From Bacillota bacterium (lineage in GTDB: Bacteria > Bacillota > Clostridia > Christensenellales > SZUA-584): a DNA stretch of 6,068 bases. Positions 1-5,707 of this stretch are shown here, one piece after another (within the stretch, counting starts at the first letter, position 1; the number at the start of each line of letters is the position of its first letter). The notes beneath the pieces were generated by a model. It did not search any database. It had not been told where the DNA came from and saw nothing but the letters and a program-made list of their open reading frames with translations. A program made the position numbers and the translations under genes. The stretch is taken from the NCBI GenBank assembly GCA_023415915.1, contig JAEZIZ010000060.1, positions 1 to 6,068 of the forward strand, read 5' to 3'.

Positions 1-135
1 TACTCGCTTTAGAGGAGCGCCTATTTTCTGCGCCTTCTTGACTTCGTCCCAAAGCAGCAGCTTTTCTTCGTCCTTCCAGCCTGTTCTAAGAGAAATCTCA
101 AAGCTCTGAAGCCCGATAGTGTTGTTCGTGTCCAT
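1..135 (-). CDS. RsfA/Myb-like regulator, N-terminal fragment (runs off the left edge)
   Basis: The minus strand has an open frame of 45 codons from an ATG at 135 to the window edge, too short and truncated to be listed by a simple ORF search. An AAGGGG ribosome binding site lies seven bases before the ATG. The translation starts MDTNNTIGLQ and continues with a TGWKDEEKLLLWDEV segment (about residues 18-32), followed by a basic stretch with GAPLKRV. A tryptophan, acidic residues, then a leucine-rich helix ending in W-x-E-V resembles the first helix of Myb/SANT-like domains in RsfA-type prespore regulators of Bacillota and their clostridial relatives. The family call is from memory of that pattern; the rest of the domain is outside the window. 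It is transcribed divergently from the next gene. Another helical DNA-binding protein is possible. Confidence 0.55.
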   Translation of the reverse strand, partial: MDTNNTIGLQSFEISLRTGWKDEEKLLLWDEVKKAQKIGAPLKRV

Positions 136-288
136 GTTCCTACCCCTTATAATAAGATTTTTATGTATATTATTCTCTTATACAATGCGTTTTATTCCGT
201 AATTTAACAATTTATTAACTAAAGTTTTTAAGAGTCTTTGGTGCTTTCTTACCGCTGAAACTTCTTTTAGGCTTTTGCTCCGTAGAAT

Positions 289-364
289 AAAAAAGAGCAA
301 ACGCCAATATCGTTTGCTTTTGTACTTCTTTTGAGAGCCTCTTTGCGCTTAAGGCTCGTTAAAG
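289..364 (-). ncRNA. Candidate small RNA of about 75 nt, or a terminated leader
   Basis: Read on the minus strand, an extended -10 box (TGG then TATGAT, positions 379 down to 371) predicts a start near 364. The transcript would carry a first hairpin with arms GAGCCT/AGGCTC (357-352 and 340-335, 11-base loop), a short A-rich linker, then a perfect 8-bp hairpin AGCAAACG/CGTTTGCT (318-311 and 303-296, 7-base loop). After one C comes a run of six T at 294-289. This is the usual plan of a small RNA with an intrinsic terminator. There is no matching -35 box, no known RNA family is recognised, and it could instead be an attenuated leader for the gene starting at 135, which lies about 150 bases further on. 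Confidence 0.35.
296..321. terminator. Hairpin terminator, possibly working in both directions
   Basis: A perfect 8-bp stem (296-303 with 311-318) has a 7-base loop. On the minus strand it is followed by C and six T, a good U-tract. On the plus strand it is followed by TTTGT, which is weaker. No annotated gene runs into it from either side, because both flanking genes point away from it; this is the main reason to suspect a short non-coding transcript here. Confidence 0.55.
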
Positions 365-370
365 GTGATA

Positions 371-379
371 ATCATACCA
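371..379 (-). promoter_or_regulatory. Minus-strand extended -10 promoter element
   Basis: On the minus strand the bases TGG-TATGAT (379 to 371) match the extended -10 pattern TGnTATAAT with one mismatch. No TTGACA-like -35 sits 16-18 bases upstream, which extended -10 promoters can tolerate. It is placed so that transcription would begin near 364, just before the two hairpins described as a candidate small RNA. Confidence 0.35.
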
Positions 380-477
380 TATTCCGTTTGTATATAGTTA
401 TGCTGCAAAGCAACCTGTTAGAATTGTGTATCACAGGCCAAGACGCTGAATATACATATTGTACAAGGGGATAACGT

Positions 478-1527
478 ATGGAAGAAAACAAGATAAAGCT
501 GCTGTACATAAACTCTAAAGTCCACGCGCTCGTAAACATCAACCAGGCGCCCGCAGGCGAAACGGGAGTCAGCGCGATAACGCAGCCAATAGCGGGTAGC
601 TCTACGTTCTTTATCACTATGCTGCCGCTCGAGAACGAGGCTAATTTCGCGTACCTGCCGTATACGAGGCGCGTATCGTTATCCTCGGGCGGCGCAATAT
701 TCAGCAACGACGGGCTTGTGGAGCTTTGCATATGGCCGGACAACATCGTGGAGCTCACGCTTTTCCCGCAGGCGGTATTCAAGAGCGAAGCCGTGGAAAT
801 TTACCCCTCGGTGCTCTCACCGTTCGATTTCTTTATAAGCGGCGAAAGGCATACGGCTTTTATATACAACGAGGCGTATTCGATATTTGCCGTGGAGCAT
901 TCCGCAAGCAACCGCCTGGTGTTCCTCTCTCCTCTGCCGTTTTCTGCTGCCAGCGCCGAAATAGCTTTTACCAAGCTTAACGACTTCCCGGTGCTGTACG
1001 CCTGGGGCAGAACGCAGGAGTCAAAGCCTTTTATTTATGCCGCAAGCATACTGCCTAATTTCAATACTGCCATCTGCACATTGTGCGAAGAGCATTACGT
1101 GGAGAGCAACCGCATATCGGTAGTTACCAACGGCGAATTTCACCAGCTTAAAACGGTATATGAACGGCAGGATTCCCGGCTCGTACCCGCCGCCCAGGAA
1201 ATAGGATGGTTCACGTGCGAAGAAAAGGAGCCTTCCACGCCCAATGAAGTATGCATGAGCCTGCTGCAGGCGGTAAAGGCTGGCATAAGCGAAACCGCGA
1301 TGCGCTGTCTTACTCCTTCGCTTGCCGATGGCCTTTCGTTTTCAGATTTGAAAGAGTTCCTGGGCGATTTTACGCATATAGCGCTCCCTATTTCCCCGGC
1401 GTGCGGCCCAAACAGCTTTGCGCTGAAATACGCCGCGGGCAGAAACATATACACCGCGCGCGAGTTCTGCGTCGAAACGAAGCAGTCGGGCGGCGCGCTG
1501 CTCATAGACAACATTCGCGAGCTATAG
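478..1527 (+). CDS. Protein of unknown function, 349 aa
   Basis: I do not recognise this protein. The ATG at 478 follows an AAGGGG ribosome binding site at a seven-base spacing, and the frame is open for 349 codons, with the ATA- and GCG-rich codon use of its neighbours, so it is very probably a real gene. There is no signal peptide or membrane segment, so it is probably cytoplasmic. Residues about 5-100 look like beta strands with turns: an N-terminal INSKVHALVNIN stretch, then FFITMLPLEN (44-53), LPYTRRVSL (60-68) and VELTLFP (91-97), compatible with a small beta-sandwich of PEGA-like style. The middle (about 110-245) is also strand-rich. Residues about 256-349 look like a separate alpha+beta domain (helix with VCMSLLQAVKAG, then SDLKEFLG, and strands to the end), possibly NTF2/SnoaL-like. 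These domain ideas are inference. It appears to be a single-gene unit. Confidence 0.8.
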   Translation: MEENKIKLLYINSKVHALVNINQAPAGETGVSAITQPIAGSSTFFITMLPLENEANFAYLPYTRRVSLSSGGAIFSNDGLVELCIWPDNIVELTLFPQAVFKSEAVEIYPSVLSPFDFFISGERHTAFIYNEAYSIFAVEHSASNRLVFLSPLPFSAASAEIAFTKLNDFPVLYAWGRTQESKPFIYAASILPNFNTAICTLCEEHYVESNRISVVTNGEFHQLKTVYERQDSRLVPAAQEIGWFTCEEKEPSTPNEVCMSLLQAVKAGISETAMRCLTPSLADGLSFSDLKEFLGDFTHIALPISPACGPNSFALKYAAGRNIYTAREFCVETKQSGGALLIDNIREL

Positions 1528-1531
1528 TCGC

Positions 1532-1560
1532 TTGACATATCCCCACACATCTTCTATAGT
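1532..1560 (+). promoter_or_regulatory. Sigma-A-type promoter of the TIGR04076 gene
   Basis: A perfect TTGACA (1532-1537) is followed, after exactly 17 bases, by TATAGT (1555-1560), five of six to the -10 consensus. The predicted start is near 1567, giving a leader of about 29 bases before the ATG at 1596. The promoter begins four bases after the stop codon of the previous gene, so the TIGR04076 gene can be expressed independently. Confidence 0.8.
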
Positions 1561-1595
1561 GAACATATGTTCTATTTTCAGCGGGGTAACGAAAG

Positions 1596-1967
1596 ATGAG
1601 AGTCAAGATAACCGTATTAAAAAAGCATTTCTATGAGGATCTCGCGGAGAAATATTTGACGGAAGGCAAGTCCGTAGGCCCGTGTCCGCTGCTTAAGGAA
1701 GGCGATACTTTCATATATGAAGGCAGTGCCGTGATGCCCGATGGCTTCTGCCCGTGGGCGTGGATAGACATATACCGCAGCGTGAGCGCACTCTCGGCGG
1801 GCGCGACATACAAGCCTTGGAACAACAAAGACGGCATGCAGATACTGTGCTGCACCGACGGCGTGCGCCCCGTTGTGTTTTCAGTGGAAGCTATGGAATA
1901 TGAGACTTGTATAAGAAATGGGGCTTCCCCTCGAGGGGAAGCTGGCAAATGCAAAGCATTTGACTGA
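1596..1967 (+). CDS. TIGR04076 family protein with repeat-derived C-terminal tail
   Basis: The 123-aa product matches the small cysteine-containing TIGR04076 family, known from many Clostridia and anaerobes but without an established function. Recognisable blocks are the KITVLKK start (4-10), VGPCPLLKEGDTFI (27-40), MPDGFCPWAWIDIY (47-60) and the core ILCCTDGVRPVVFSVE (83-98). Cysteines at 30, 52, 85 and 86 lie in these blocks and could bind a metal or be redox active; that is inference. The ATG at 1596 follows GCGGGGT (1581-1587), a fair ribosome binding site. Family members usually end soon after the last strand, around residue 100-103 here. The frame instead continues through residues 109-123 (GASPRGEAGKCKAFD), which are encoded entirely by the hairpin repeat beginning near 1921. 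Its own strong promoter lies just upstream. Confidence 0.85.
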   Translation: MRVKITVLKKHFYEDLAEKYLTEGKSVGPCPLLKEGDTFIYEGSAVMPDGFCPWAWIDIYRSVSALSAGATYKPWNNKDGMQILCCTDGVRPVVFSVEAMEYETCIRNGASPRGEAGKCKAFD

Positions 1968-2109
1968 TGAGGTGTTCTATACATCTCAGATACCCTTCAT
2001 TCGCTTCGCGCAACCTCCTCTGTTCATAATAGTCGCCTGCCTCACTACAGTTCGGAATGCTCCTTTACCTTCAAGTAATGTTAGTCGCAAAGTTTCCGAG
2101 AGAGAAGGC
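1921..2109. mobile_element. Possible MITE-like non-coding element of about 190 bases
   Basis: The hairpin block may be the left end of a longer element. The left edge (GGCTTCCCCTCGAG from 1922) and the sequence ending at 2109 (CCGAGAGAGAAGGC) are imperfect inverted copies, about ten of thirteen positions when one gap is allowed. No protein is encoded in 1968-2136 and no target-site duplication is visible. The edges are uncertain and the inverted similarity could be chance. Confidence 0.25.
1922..1988. repeat. Three consecutive hairpins, interspersed-repeat type
   Basis: Three stem-loops follow one another almost without gaps. The first is a perfect 20-base palindrome (1923-1942, arms GCTTCCCCTC/GAGGGGAAGC). 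The second is CAAATGC-AAA-GCATTTG (1946-1962). The third is TGAGGTGT (1968-1975) with ACATCTCA (1981-1988), eight pairs including one G-U, and a five-base loop. The plan of a hairpin followed by CTGGC, a second hairpin, then GACTGATGAGG resembles abundant short interspersed repeats that I recall from gut Clostridia genomes, where the stems vary and the CTGGC and GACTGA joints stay. There is only one copy in the window, so the repeat status is from resemblance. The first two hairpins are translated as the end of the TIGR04076 gene. Confidence 0.6.
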
Positions 2110-2136
2110 TTTATCTTCTTAAGGACTTACGCATAC

Positions 2137-2163
2137 AAAAAAAACGCCGGAATTTATCCGGCG
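2137..2163 (-). terminator. Intrinsic terminator of ilvE
   Basis: On the minus strand, CGCCGGA (2163-2157) pairs perfectly with TCCGGCG (2151-2145) around a five-base loop and is followed directly by eight T (2144-2137). It begins about 22 bases after the ilvE stop codon. On the plus strand the same stem is followed by CCTTTTG, so it may weakly stop transcripts arriving from the TIGR04076 gene as well. Confidence 0.9.
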
Positions 2164-2185
2164 CCTTTTGATTCTTCAATTAATA

Positions 2186-3247
2186 TTATATGGTGGTTAT
2201 CCAGCCGAACTCGTCTTTCTCGCGCCCGTACTGTATGCCCGTGAGCTTTTCATAAAGCTTAGTCGTCAGCGGCCCCATGTTTCCGTCCGCGACTTTTATC
2301 TTTCTGCCTTCCCATGCCATTCCGCCCACCGGGCTAACTACCGCCGCCGTGCCCGTGCCGAAAACCTCTTCAAGCCCGCCCGTTTCATTCTCTTTGAATA
2401 TATCCGCAATAGCGAGCCTTTCTTCGCGCACGTTGACGCCGAACACCTCTTTAGAAAGCCTGATAACCGAATCTCTCGTTATACCCGCCAATATACTGCC
2501 GTTGAGCGGCGAGGTATAAAGTTCTCCGCGCATCTTGAAGAATATGTTCATCGCGCCCACTTCTTCAACGTACTTGCGCTCTACGCCGTCCAGCCACAGC
2601 ACCTGGTCGTACCCCTTTTCATGCGCTATCTGCGCTGCGAGCAAACTTGCGGCATAGTTGCCGCCCGTCTTCGCAAAGCCCATGCCTCCGACTACGGCGC
2701 GCACGTACTCGTCTTCCACGTAGATATCCACAGGAGCAAGCCCTGACGCGTAGTAAGCGCCCACCGGCGAGAGTATTATATAGAATATATATTCCTGGCC
2801 CGCGCGCACTCCGAGGAACGGGTCCACCGCAATAATAGTCGGGCGTATATACAGCGACGTTCCTTCCGATTTAGGCACCCAGTCCTTTTCGAGCTTAATA
2901 AGCTCTTTGAGCGCGTAAAGAGCAAACTCCTCGTCAATCTCGGGTATGCAGAGCCTCTTTGCGGACACGTTCATGCGCGCAAAGTTATCCCACGGCCTGA
3001 AAAGATTTATCCCTGAATCGGTATGATAGGCTTTGAGCCCGTCGAATATCGTCTGGCTGTAATGGAATACGTTGCACGCAGGAGAGAGCGAAAAGTTCTC
3101 AAACGGCCTGATCTGGGCGTTATGCCAGCCCTTGCCCGCCTTATACTCCATCGTGAACATGTGGTCGGTAAATATCCTGCCGAAGCCGAGAGCATTATCT
3201 TCCGGTTTGGGCTTTAAGCTTTTCGCCTTGACTATTTTAAGTTCCAT
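2186..3247 (-). CDS. ilvE: Branched-chain amino acid aminotransferase
   Basis: The 353-aa product is a class IV PLP-dependent aminotransferase of the BCAT type, which interconverts leucine, isoleucine and valine with their 2-oxo acids using glutamate/2-oxoglutarate in the cytoplasm. Visible family blocks: FHYSQTIFDGLKAY (61-74), YIRPTI (133-138), FAKTGGNYAASLLA (191-204) with K193 the expected PLP-binding lysine, WLDGVERKYVEEVGAMNIFF (218-237), LAGITRDSVI (253-262) and VFGTGTAAVVSPVG (295-308), which helps bind the PLP phosphate. Length and order fit the family (about 350 aa). I set the start at the ATG at 3247 because GGAGGG lies seven bases before it and the family begins about there. A frame 37 codons longer exists, but its extra part covers the promoter. 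It is a single-gene unit with its own promoter and terminator, divergent from uppP; no other ilv or leu genes are adjacent. Confidence 0.95.
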   Translation of the reverse strand: MELKIVKAKSLKPKPEDNALGFGRIFTDHMFTMEYKAGKGWHNAQIRPFENFSLSPACNVFHYSQTIFDGLKAYHTDSGINLFRPWDNFARMNVSAKRLCIPEIDEEFALYALKELIKLEKDWVPKSEGTSLYIRPTIIAVDPFLGVRAGQEYIFYIILSPVGAYYASGLAPVDIYVEDEYVRAVVGGMGFAKTGGNYAASLLAAQIAHEKGYDQVLWLDGVERKYVEEVGAMNIFFKMRGELYTSPLNGSILAGITRDSVIRLSKEVFGVNVREERLAIADIFKENETGGLEEVFGTGTAAVVSPVGGMAWEGRKIKVADGNMGPLTTKLYEKLTGIQYGREKDEFGWITTI

Positions 3248-3271
3248 ACTGTAACCCTCCAAACGTACAAA

Positions 3272-3286
3272 ATCAAAACTTTTGAT
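3272..3286. promoter_or_regulatory. Inverted repeat at the ilvE transcription start, possible operator
   Basis: A perfect inverted repeat, ATCAAAA-C-TTTTGAT on the plus strand, has seven-base arms around one central base. It overlaps the predicted ilvE start point (about 3284) immediately downstream of the -10 box. A repressor bound here would block ilvE transcription. The sequence does not match the CodY consensus well, and no regulator is identified. Confidence 0.4.
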
Positions 3287-3290
3287 AATT

Positions 3291-3319
3291 ATTGTATACC
3301 CCTCGTTTTGCATAGTCAA
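3291..3319 (-). promoter_or_regulatory. Sigma-A-type promoter of ilvE
   Basis: On the minus strand TTGACT (3319-3314) is followed after exactly 17 bases by TACAAT (3296-3291), each five of six to consensus. The predicted start is near 3284, giving a leader of about 37 bases to the ATG at 3247. Confidence 0.85.
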
Positions 3320-3410
3320 CAAAAACGCTTTTTTAACCGTTAGGCGACAGGCTACCATAGCCTTCGGCAGGCCGTAAAAAGTCGTTTAACCACAGCCGCA
3401 TATCCTATAT

Positions 3411-3438
3411 TTGCAAATCATATCATTACTGATATAAT
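3411..3438 (+). promoter_or_regulatory. Sigma-A-type promoter of the uppP operon
   Basis: TTGCAA (3411-3416) lies 16 bases before a perfect TATAAT (3433-3438); reading TTTGCA from 3410 gives a 17-base spacer. The -10 is preceded by TGA, so it is also an extended -10 (TGnTATAAT). The predicted start near 3445 leaves a leader of about 45 bases before uppP. It is back to back with the ilvE promoter, about 90 bases away. Confidence 0.85.
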
Positions 3439-3490
3439 AGCATAGCGACAAACGAACAGTTAAAGTTTGCCGGTATGAAAGGAAAAACGC

Positions 3491-4291
3491 ATGAGCATAT
3501 TAGAATCGATAGTACTCGGTATCGTTCAGGGACTGACGGAGTTTCTGCCCGTTTCGAGTACCGGGCATATAGTGCTGCTCCAGAAGATATTCGGTTTTTC
3601 AGACCTCGAGGGAGCGGCTGACCCCTGGCTAATGTTCTTCGATACGATGCTGCATCTGGGCACGCTCGTGGCGGTGGTAATCGTTTTGTGGAAGTATATA
3701 ATAGACCTGTTTAAAAAGCCGTTCCATACGCTGCTGTACCTCGTTATAGCAACGATACCCGCCGTGATATTCACGCTTTTGTTCAAGGACCTTATAGACG
3801 AGGCGTTCGGCGGCGGGTTCCTTGGGTATTCGTTCCTGCTCACCGCCATAATACTCAGCGTTTCGGAGCTCATAGCCCAGAGAACGAAGCGCAAAAAGGA
3901 TATGAGCGCGGGAAGCGCGCTGACTATGGGCATGATGCAGGTCGTAGGCATACTGCCCGGCGTGTCGCGCTCCGGTTCGACGATAGCAGGCGGACTCGCG
4001 TACGGCGTTGACAGGGAAAAGGCCGCGAGGTTCTCGTTCCTGATGTCAGTGCCCGCGATATTGGGCGCCAACGTACTGCAGGGCTACGAAGCGCTTAAGG
4101 CCGATATTGCGATACAGTGGGCGCCCGTGATAGCAGGCACGGTATGCGCCTGTATAGCGGGCTATATAGCCATAAAGTTCATGCTCGCACTGATACAGCG
4201 CAAAAAACTTTACGGATTCGCCATATATACGGCGCTGCTCGGCATATTTGTGTTGCTCGACCAGTTTGCGCTTGGTATTATAAATTGGTAG
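3491..4291 (+). CDS. uppP: Undecaprenyl-diphosphatase (BacA type)
   Basis: This 266-aa multi-pass membrane protein removes one phosphate from undecaprenyl diphosphate, recycling the lipid carrier used for peptidoglycan and other wall polymers; high activity can give bacitracin resistance. The family signatures are all present: QGLTEFLPVSSTGH (13-26), with the Q/E-x3-E motif (Q13, E17) and H26; FDTMLHLGTL (50-59); and PGVSRSGST (156-164), with R160 matching the catalytic arginine. Several hydrophobic helices are visible, for example 57-70, 81-98, 110-128, 183-195, 211-235 and 240-257. Length is typical (about 265-280 aa). The ATG at 3491 follows AAAGGA at a seven-base spacing. It is the first gene of a probable operon; the next gene begins 34 bases after its stop with no terminator between. 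Confidence 0.96.
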   Translation: MSILESIVLGIVQGLTEFLPVSSTGHIVLLQKIFGFSDLEGAADPWLMFFDTMLHLGTLVAVVIVLWKYIIDLFKKPFHTLLYLVIATIPAVIFTLLFKDLIDEAFGGGFLGYSFLLTAIILSVSELIAQRTKRKKDMSAGSALTMGMMQVVGILPGVSRSGSTIAGGLAYGVDREKAARFSFLMSVPAILGANVLQGYEALKADIAIQWAPVIAGTVCACIAGYIAIKFMLALIQRKKLYGFAIYTALLGIFVLLDQFALGIINW

Positions 4292-4325
4292 GGAGATCAA
4301 GATTCAATATATACAGGAGCCGCTT

Positions 4326-5705
4326 ATGCTTGACTTTTCTTTTGAACCGTATAAACAGGAGATGCTCGACACTCTGAAAGATTTCATCAAGATAGAAAGC
4401 GTCAAGGCGCCGGGACTGCCCAACGCGCCGTACGGCAAGGGTATATTCGACGCGCTGATGTTCATACAGAGCACGGCGGAACGTCTCGACCTTGACTGCG
4501 TCAACATGTTCGGCCAGATGGCTTACGTCGATTACGGCTTCGGCGACGAGATGCTGGGCGTGCTTATGCATGTCGACATCGTTCCCGAAGGCGAGGGCTG
4601 GTCTATGCCCGCTTTTGAGGGCATAGAAAAGGACGGGCGCATATACGGCCGCGGCGCTATAGACAACAAAGGCCCCGCCGTAGCAGCGCTTTACGCATTA
4701 AAGGCGATAAAGGACAACTGCATACAGCTGAACAAAAAGGTAAGACTGCTGTTTGGCACGGACGAGGAGACGACGTGGCAGGACATGGACTTTTACAAGC
4801 AGAACGGCCAGATACCCGACATAGCGTTCTCTCCCGACGGCGAATACCCAATAATAAACATGGAAAAAGGCGCGCTGCATTTCAAGCTCGACAAGAGCTT
4901 TGAAAAGACTTCAACAGATGGCGTGCGGGTTATAAGCTTTGAATCCGGCACGGCTTTCAACGTCGTGCCCAACAAAGCGGAATGCGTTATCGCCGCTCCG
5001 TTCGATATTATCAGAAAAAGCGTGGAAAGCTACAAGTGCCCTTCAGGCGCTAAGTATGCGTGCGAGCAAACCGAGGACGGCAACGTCCGTATAACAGTAG
5101 CGGGCAAAAGCGCCCACGGCTCCAGGCCGGAAGAGGGCATAAACGCCGCCGCTTCGCTGCTCAAATACTTAAGCACGCTGCCGCTGGCGGCAGGCGGCGT
5201 GGAGCAGGCCGTGTATACGCTTGCCGATAAAATTGGCCTTAACTATAACGGCGAAGGTTTAGGGCTCGACGTCTCCGACGAGTCGGGAAGGCTTACGCTT
5301 TCAATAGGTTGCGTGTCCATAAAAGACGGCGCCGTAAATACCAAGTTGGACATAAGATACCCCGTGTCGTACACGCTCGACTTCGTAGACGAGCAAATAA
5401 AAAAGCACTTCGGAATGTTCGATTACAGCCACTACCACGCGCTGCCCACGCATTACGTGCCCGAAGACAGCGAGCTCGTTACAAAGCTGAAGCAAACCTA
5501 CGCCGAAATGACGGGCGAAGAGCCGTACTGCATATCGATAGGCGGCGCAACATACGCGCGCGCGTTTGAAAACGCCGTGACTTTCGGGCCGCTTTTTCCC
5601 GGCCAGCCCAGCGTTGAGCACGGCCCCGACGAATATATAGATATAGATTCATTCTTTAAAAACGCCGAGATAATAGCCGACGCTATAATAAAACTCTGCG
5701 AGTAG
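4326..5705 (+). CDS. pepV: M20 family dipeptidase, PepV/Sapep-like
   Basis: The 459-aa product is a dinuclear zinc metallopeptidase of family M20, of the PepV/Sapep type that cleaves dipeptides in the cytoplasm. The metal-site motifs are in order: MHVDIVPEGEGW (81-92) with H82 and the catalytic D84; YGRGAIDNKGP (107-117) with bridging D113; GTDEETTW (144-151) with general base E147 and zinc ligand E148; SPDGEYP (169-175) with D171; and SVEHGPDE (429-436) with H432. The lid region includes AGKSAHGSRPEEGINAA (259-275) with H264, and GGATYAR (406-412) lies in the second half. Length fits the roughly 460-470 aa of the family. The ATG at 4326 has AGGAG six bases upstream. Exact substrate cannot be read from sequence; D-amino-acid or carnosine-type dipeptidases belong to the same group. 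It follows uppP at 34 bases, so the two are probably cotranscribed. Confidence 0.93.
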   Translation: MLDFSFEPYKQEMLDTLKDFIKIESVKAPGLPNAPYGKGIFDALMFIQSTAERLDLDCVNMFGQMAYVDYGFGDEMLGVLMHVDIVPEGEGWSMPAFEGIEKDGRIYGRGAIDNKGPAVAALYALKAIKDNCIQLNKKVRLLFGTDEETTWQDMDFYKQNGQIPDIAFSPDGEYPIINMEKGALHFKLDKSFEKTSTDGVRVISFESGTAFNVVPNKAECVIAAPFDIIRKSVESYKCPSGAKYACEQTEDGNVRITVAGKSAHGSRPEEGINAAASLLKYLSTLPLAAGGVEQAVYTLADKIGLNYNGEGLGLDVSDESGRLTLSIGCVSIKDGAVNTKLDIRYPVSYTLDFVDEQIKKHFGMFDYSHYHALPTHYVPEDSELVTKLKQTYAEMTGEEPYCISIGGATYARAFENAVTFGPLFPGQPSVEHGPDEYIDIDSFFKNAEIIADAIIKLCE

Positions 5706-5707
5706 CG

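Larger units (their letters stand above)
136..477. other. Divergent intergenic region, 342 bases, no protein gene seen
   Basis: This AT-rich gap separates two divergent genes. The part next to the minus-strand gene (136-240) is very AT-rich and must hold that gene's promoter, but I cannot choose a convincing -35/-10 pair there. The middle holds two hairpins (296-318 and 335-357) and a minus-strand extended -10 box (371-379), described separately as a candidate small RNA. The right part (380-463) should hold a promoter for the 349-aa gene. No good pair stands out; TTGCGC at 343-348 with GATAAT at 367-372 (18-base spacer) is a weak candidate. Confidence 0.6.

Noticed and set aside
146..156. Short palindrome CTTATAATAAG near the ribosome binding site of the 1-135 gene, considered as an operator.
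   Set aside because: It is short and made of A/T-rich bases in an AT-rich leader, so it is likely to occur by chance.
335..357. The GAGCCT/AGGCTC hairpin as an independent terminator.
   Set aside because: Only six pairs around an 11-base loop and no T-run on either side; it is better seen as the first stem of the candidate minus-strand RNA.
1918..2244. A 108-codon plus-strand frame starting in the hairpin repeat and running through the ilvE terminator.
   Set aside because: It has no ribosome binding site, overlaps the repeat and the end of ilvE on the other strand, and its translation resembles no protein.
2168..2746. A 192-codon plus-strand frame opposite ilvE.
   Set aside because: It is an antisense shadow of the conserved aminotransferase: rich in Arg and His, without a start signal or recognisable domain.
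3248..3358. A 37-codon N-terminal extension of ilvE (open frame from an ATG at 3358).
   Set aside because: The extension covers the TTGACT/TACAAT promoter and the predicted start point, has no ribosome binding site, and goes beyond the family's normal N-terminus; GGAGGG supports the ATG at 3247.
4253..4281. A possible internal promoter at the end of uppP (TTGCTC, 17 bases, TATTAT).
   Set aside because: The -35 matches only three of six positions and the sequence is coding; the short gap and good ribosome binding site make cotranscription with uppP the simpler reading.
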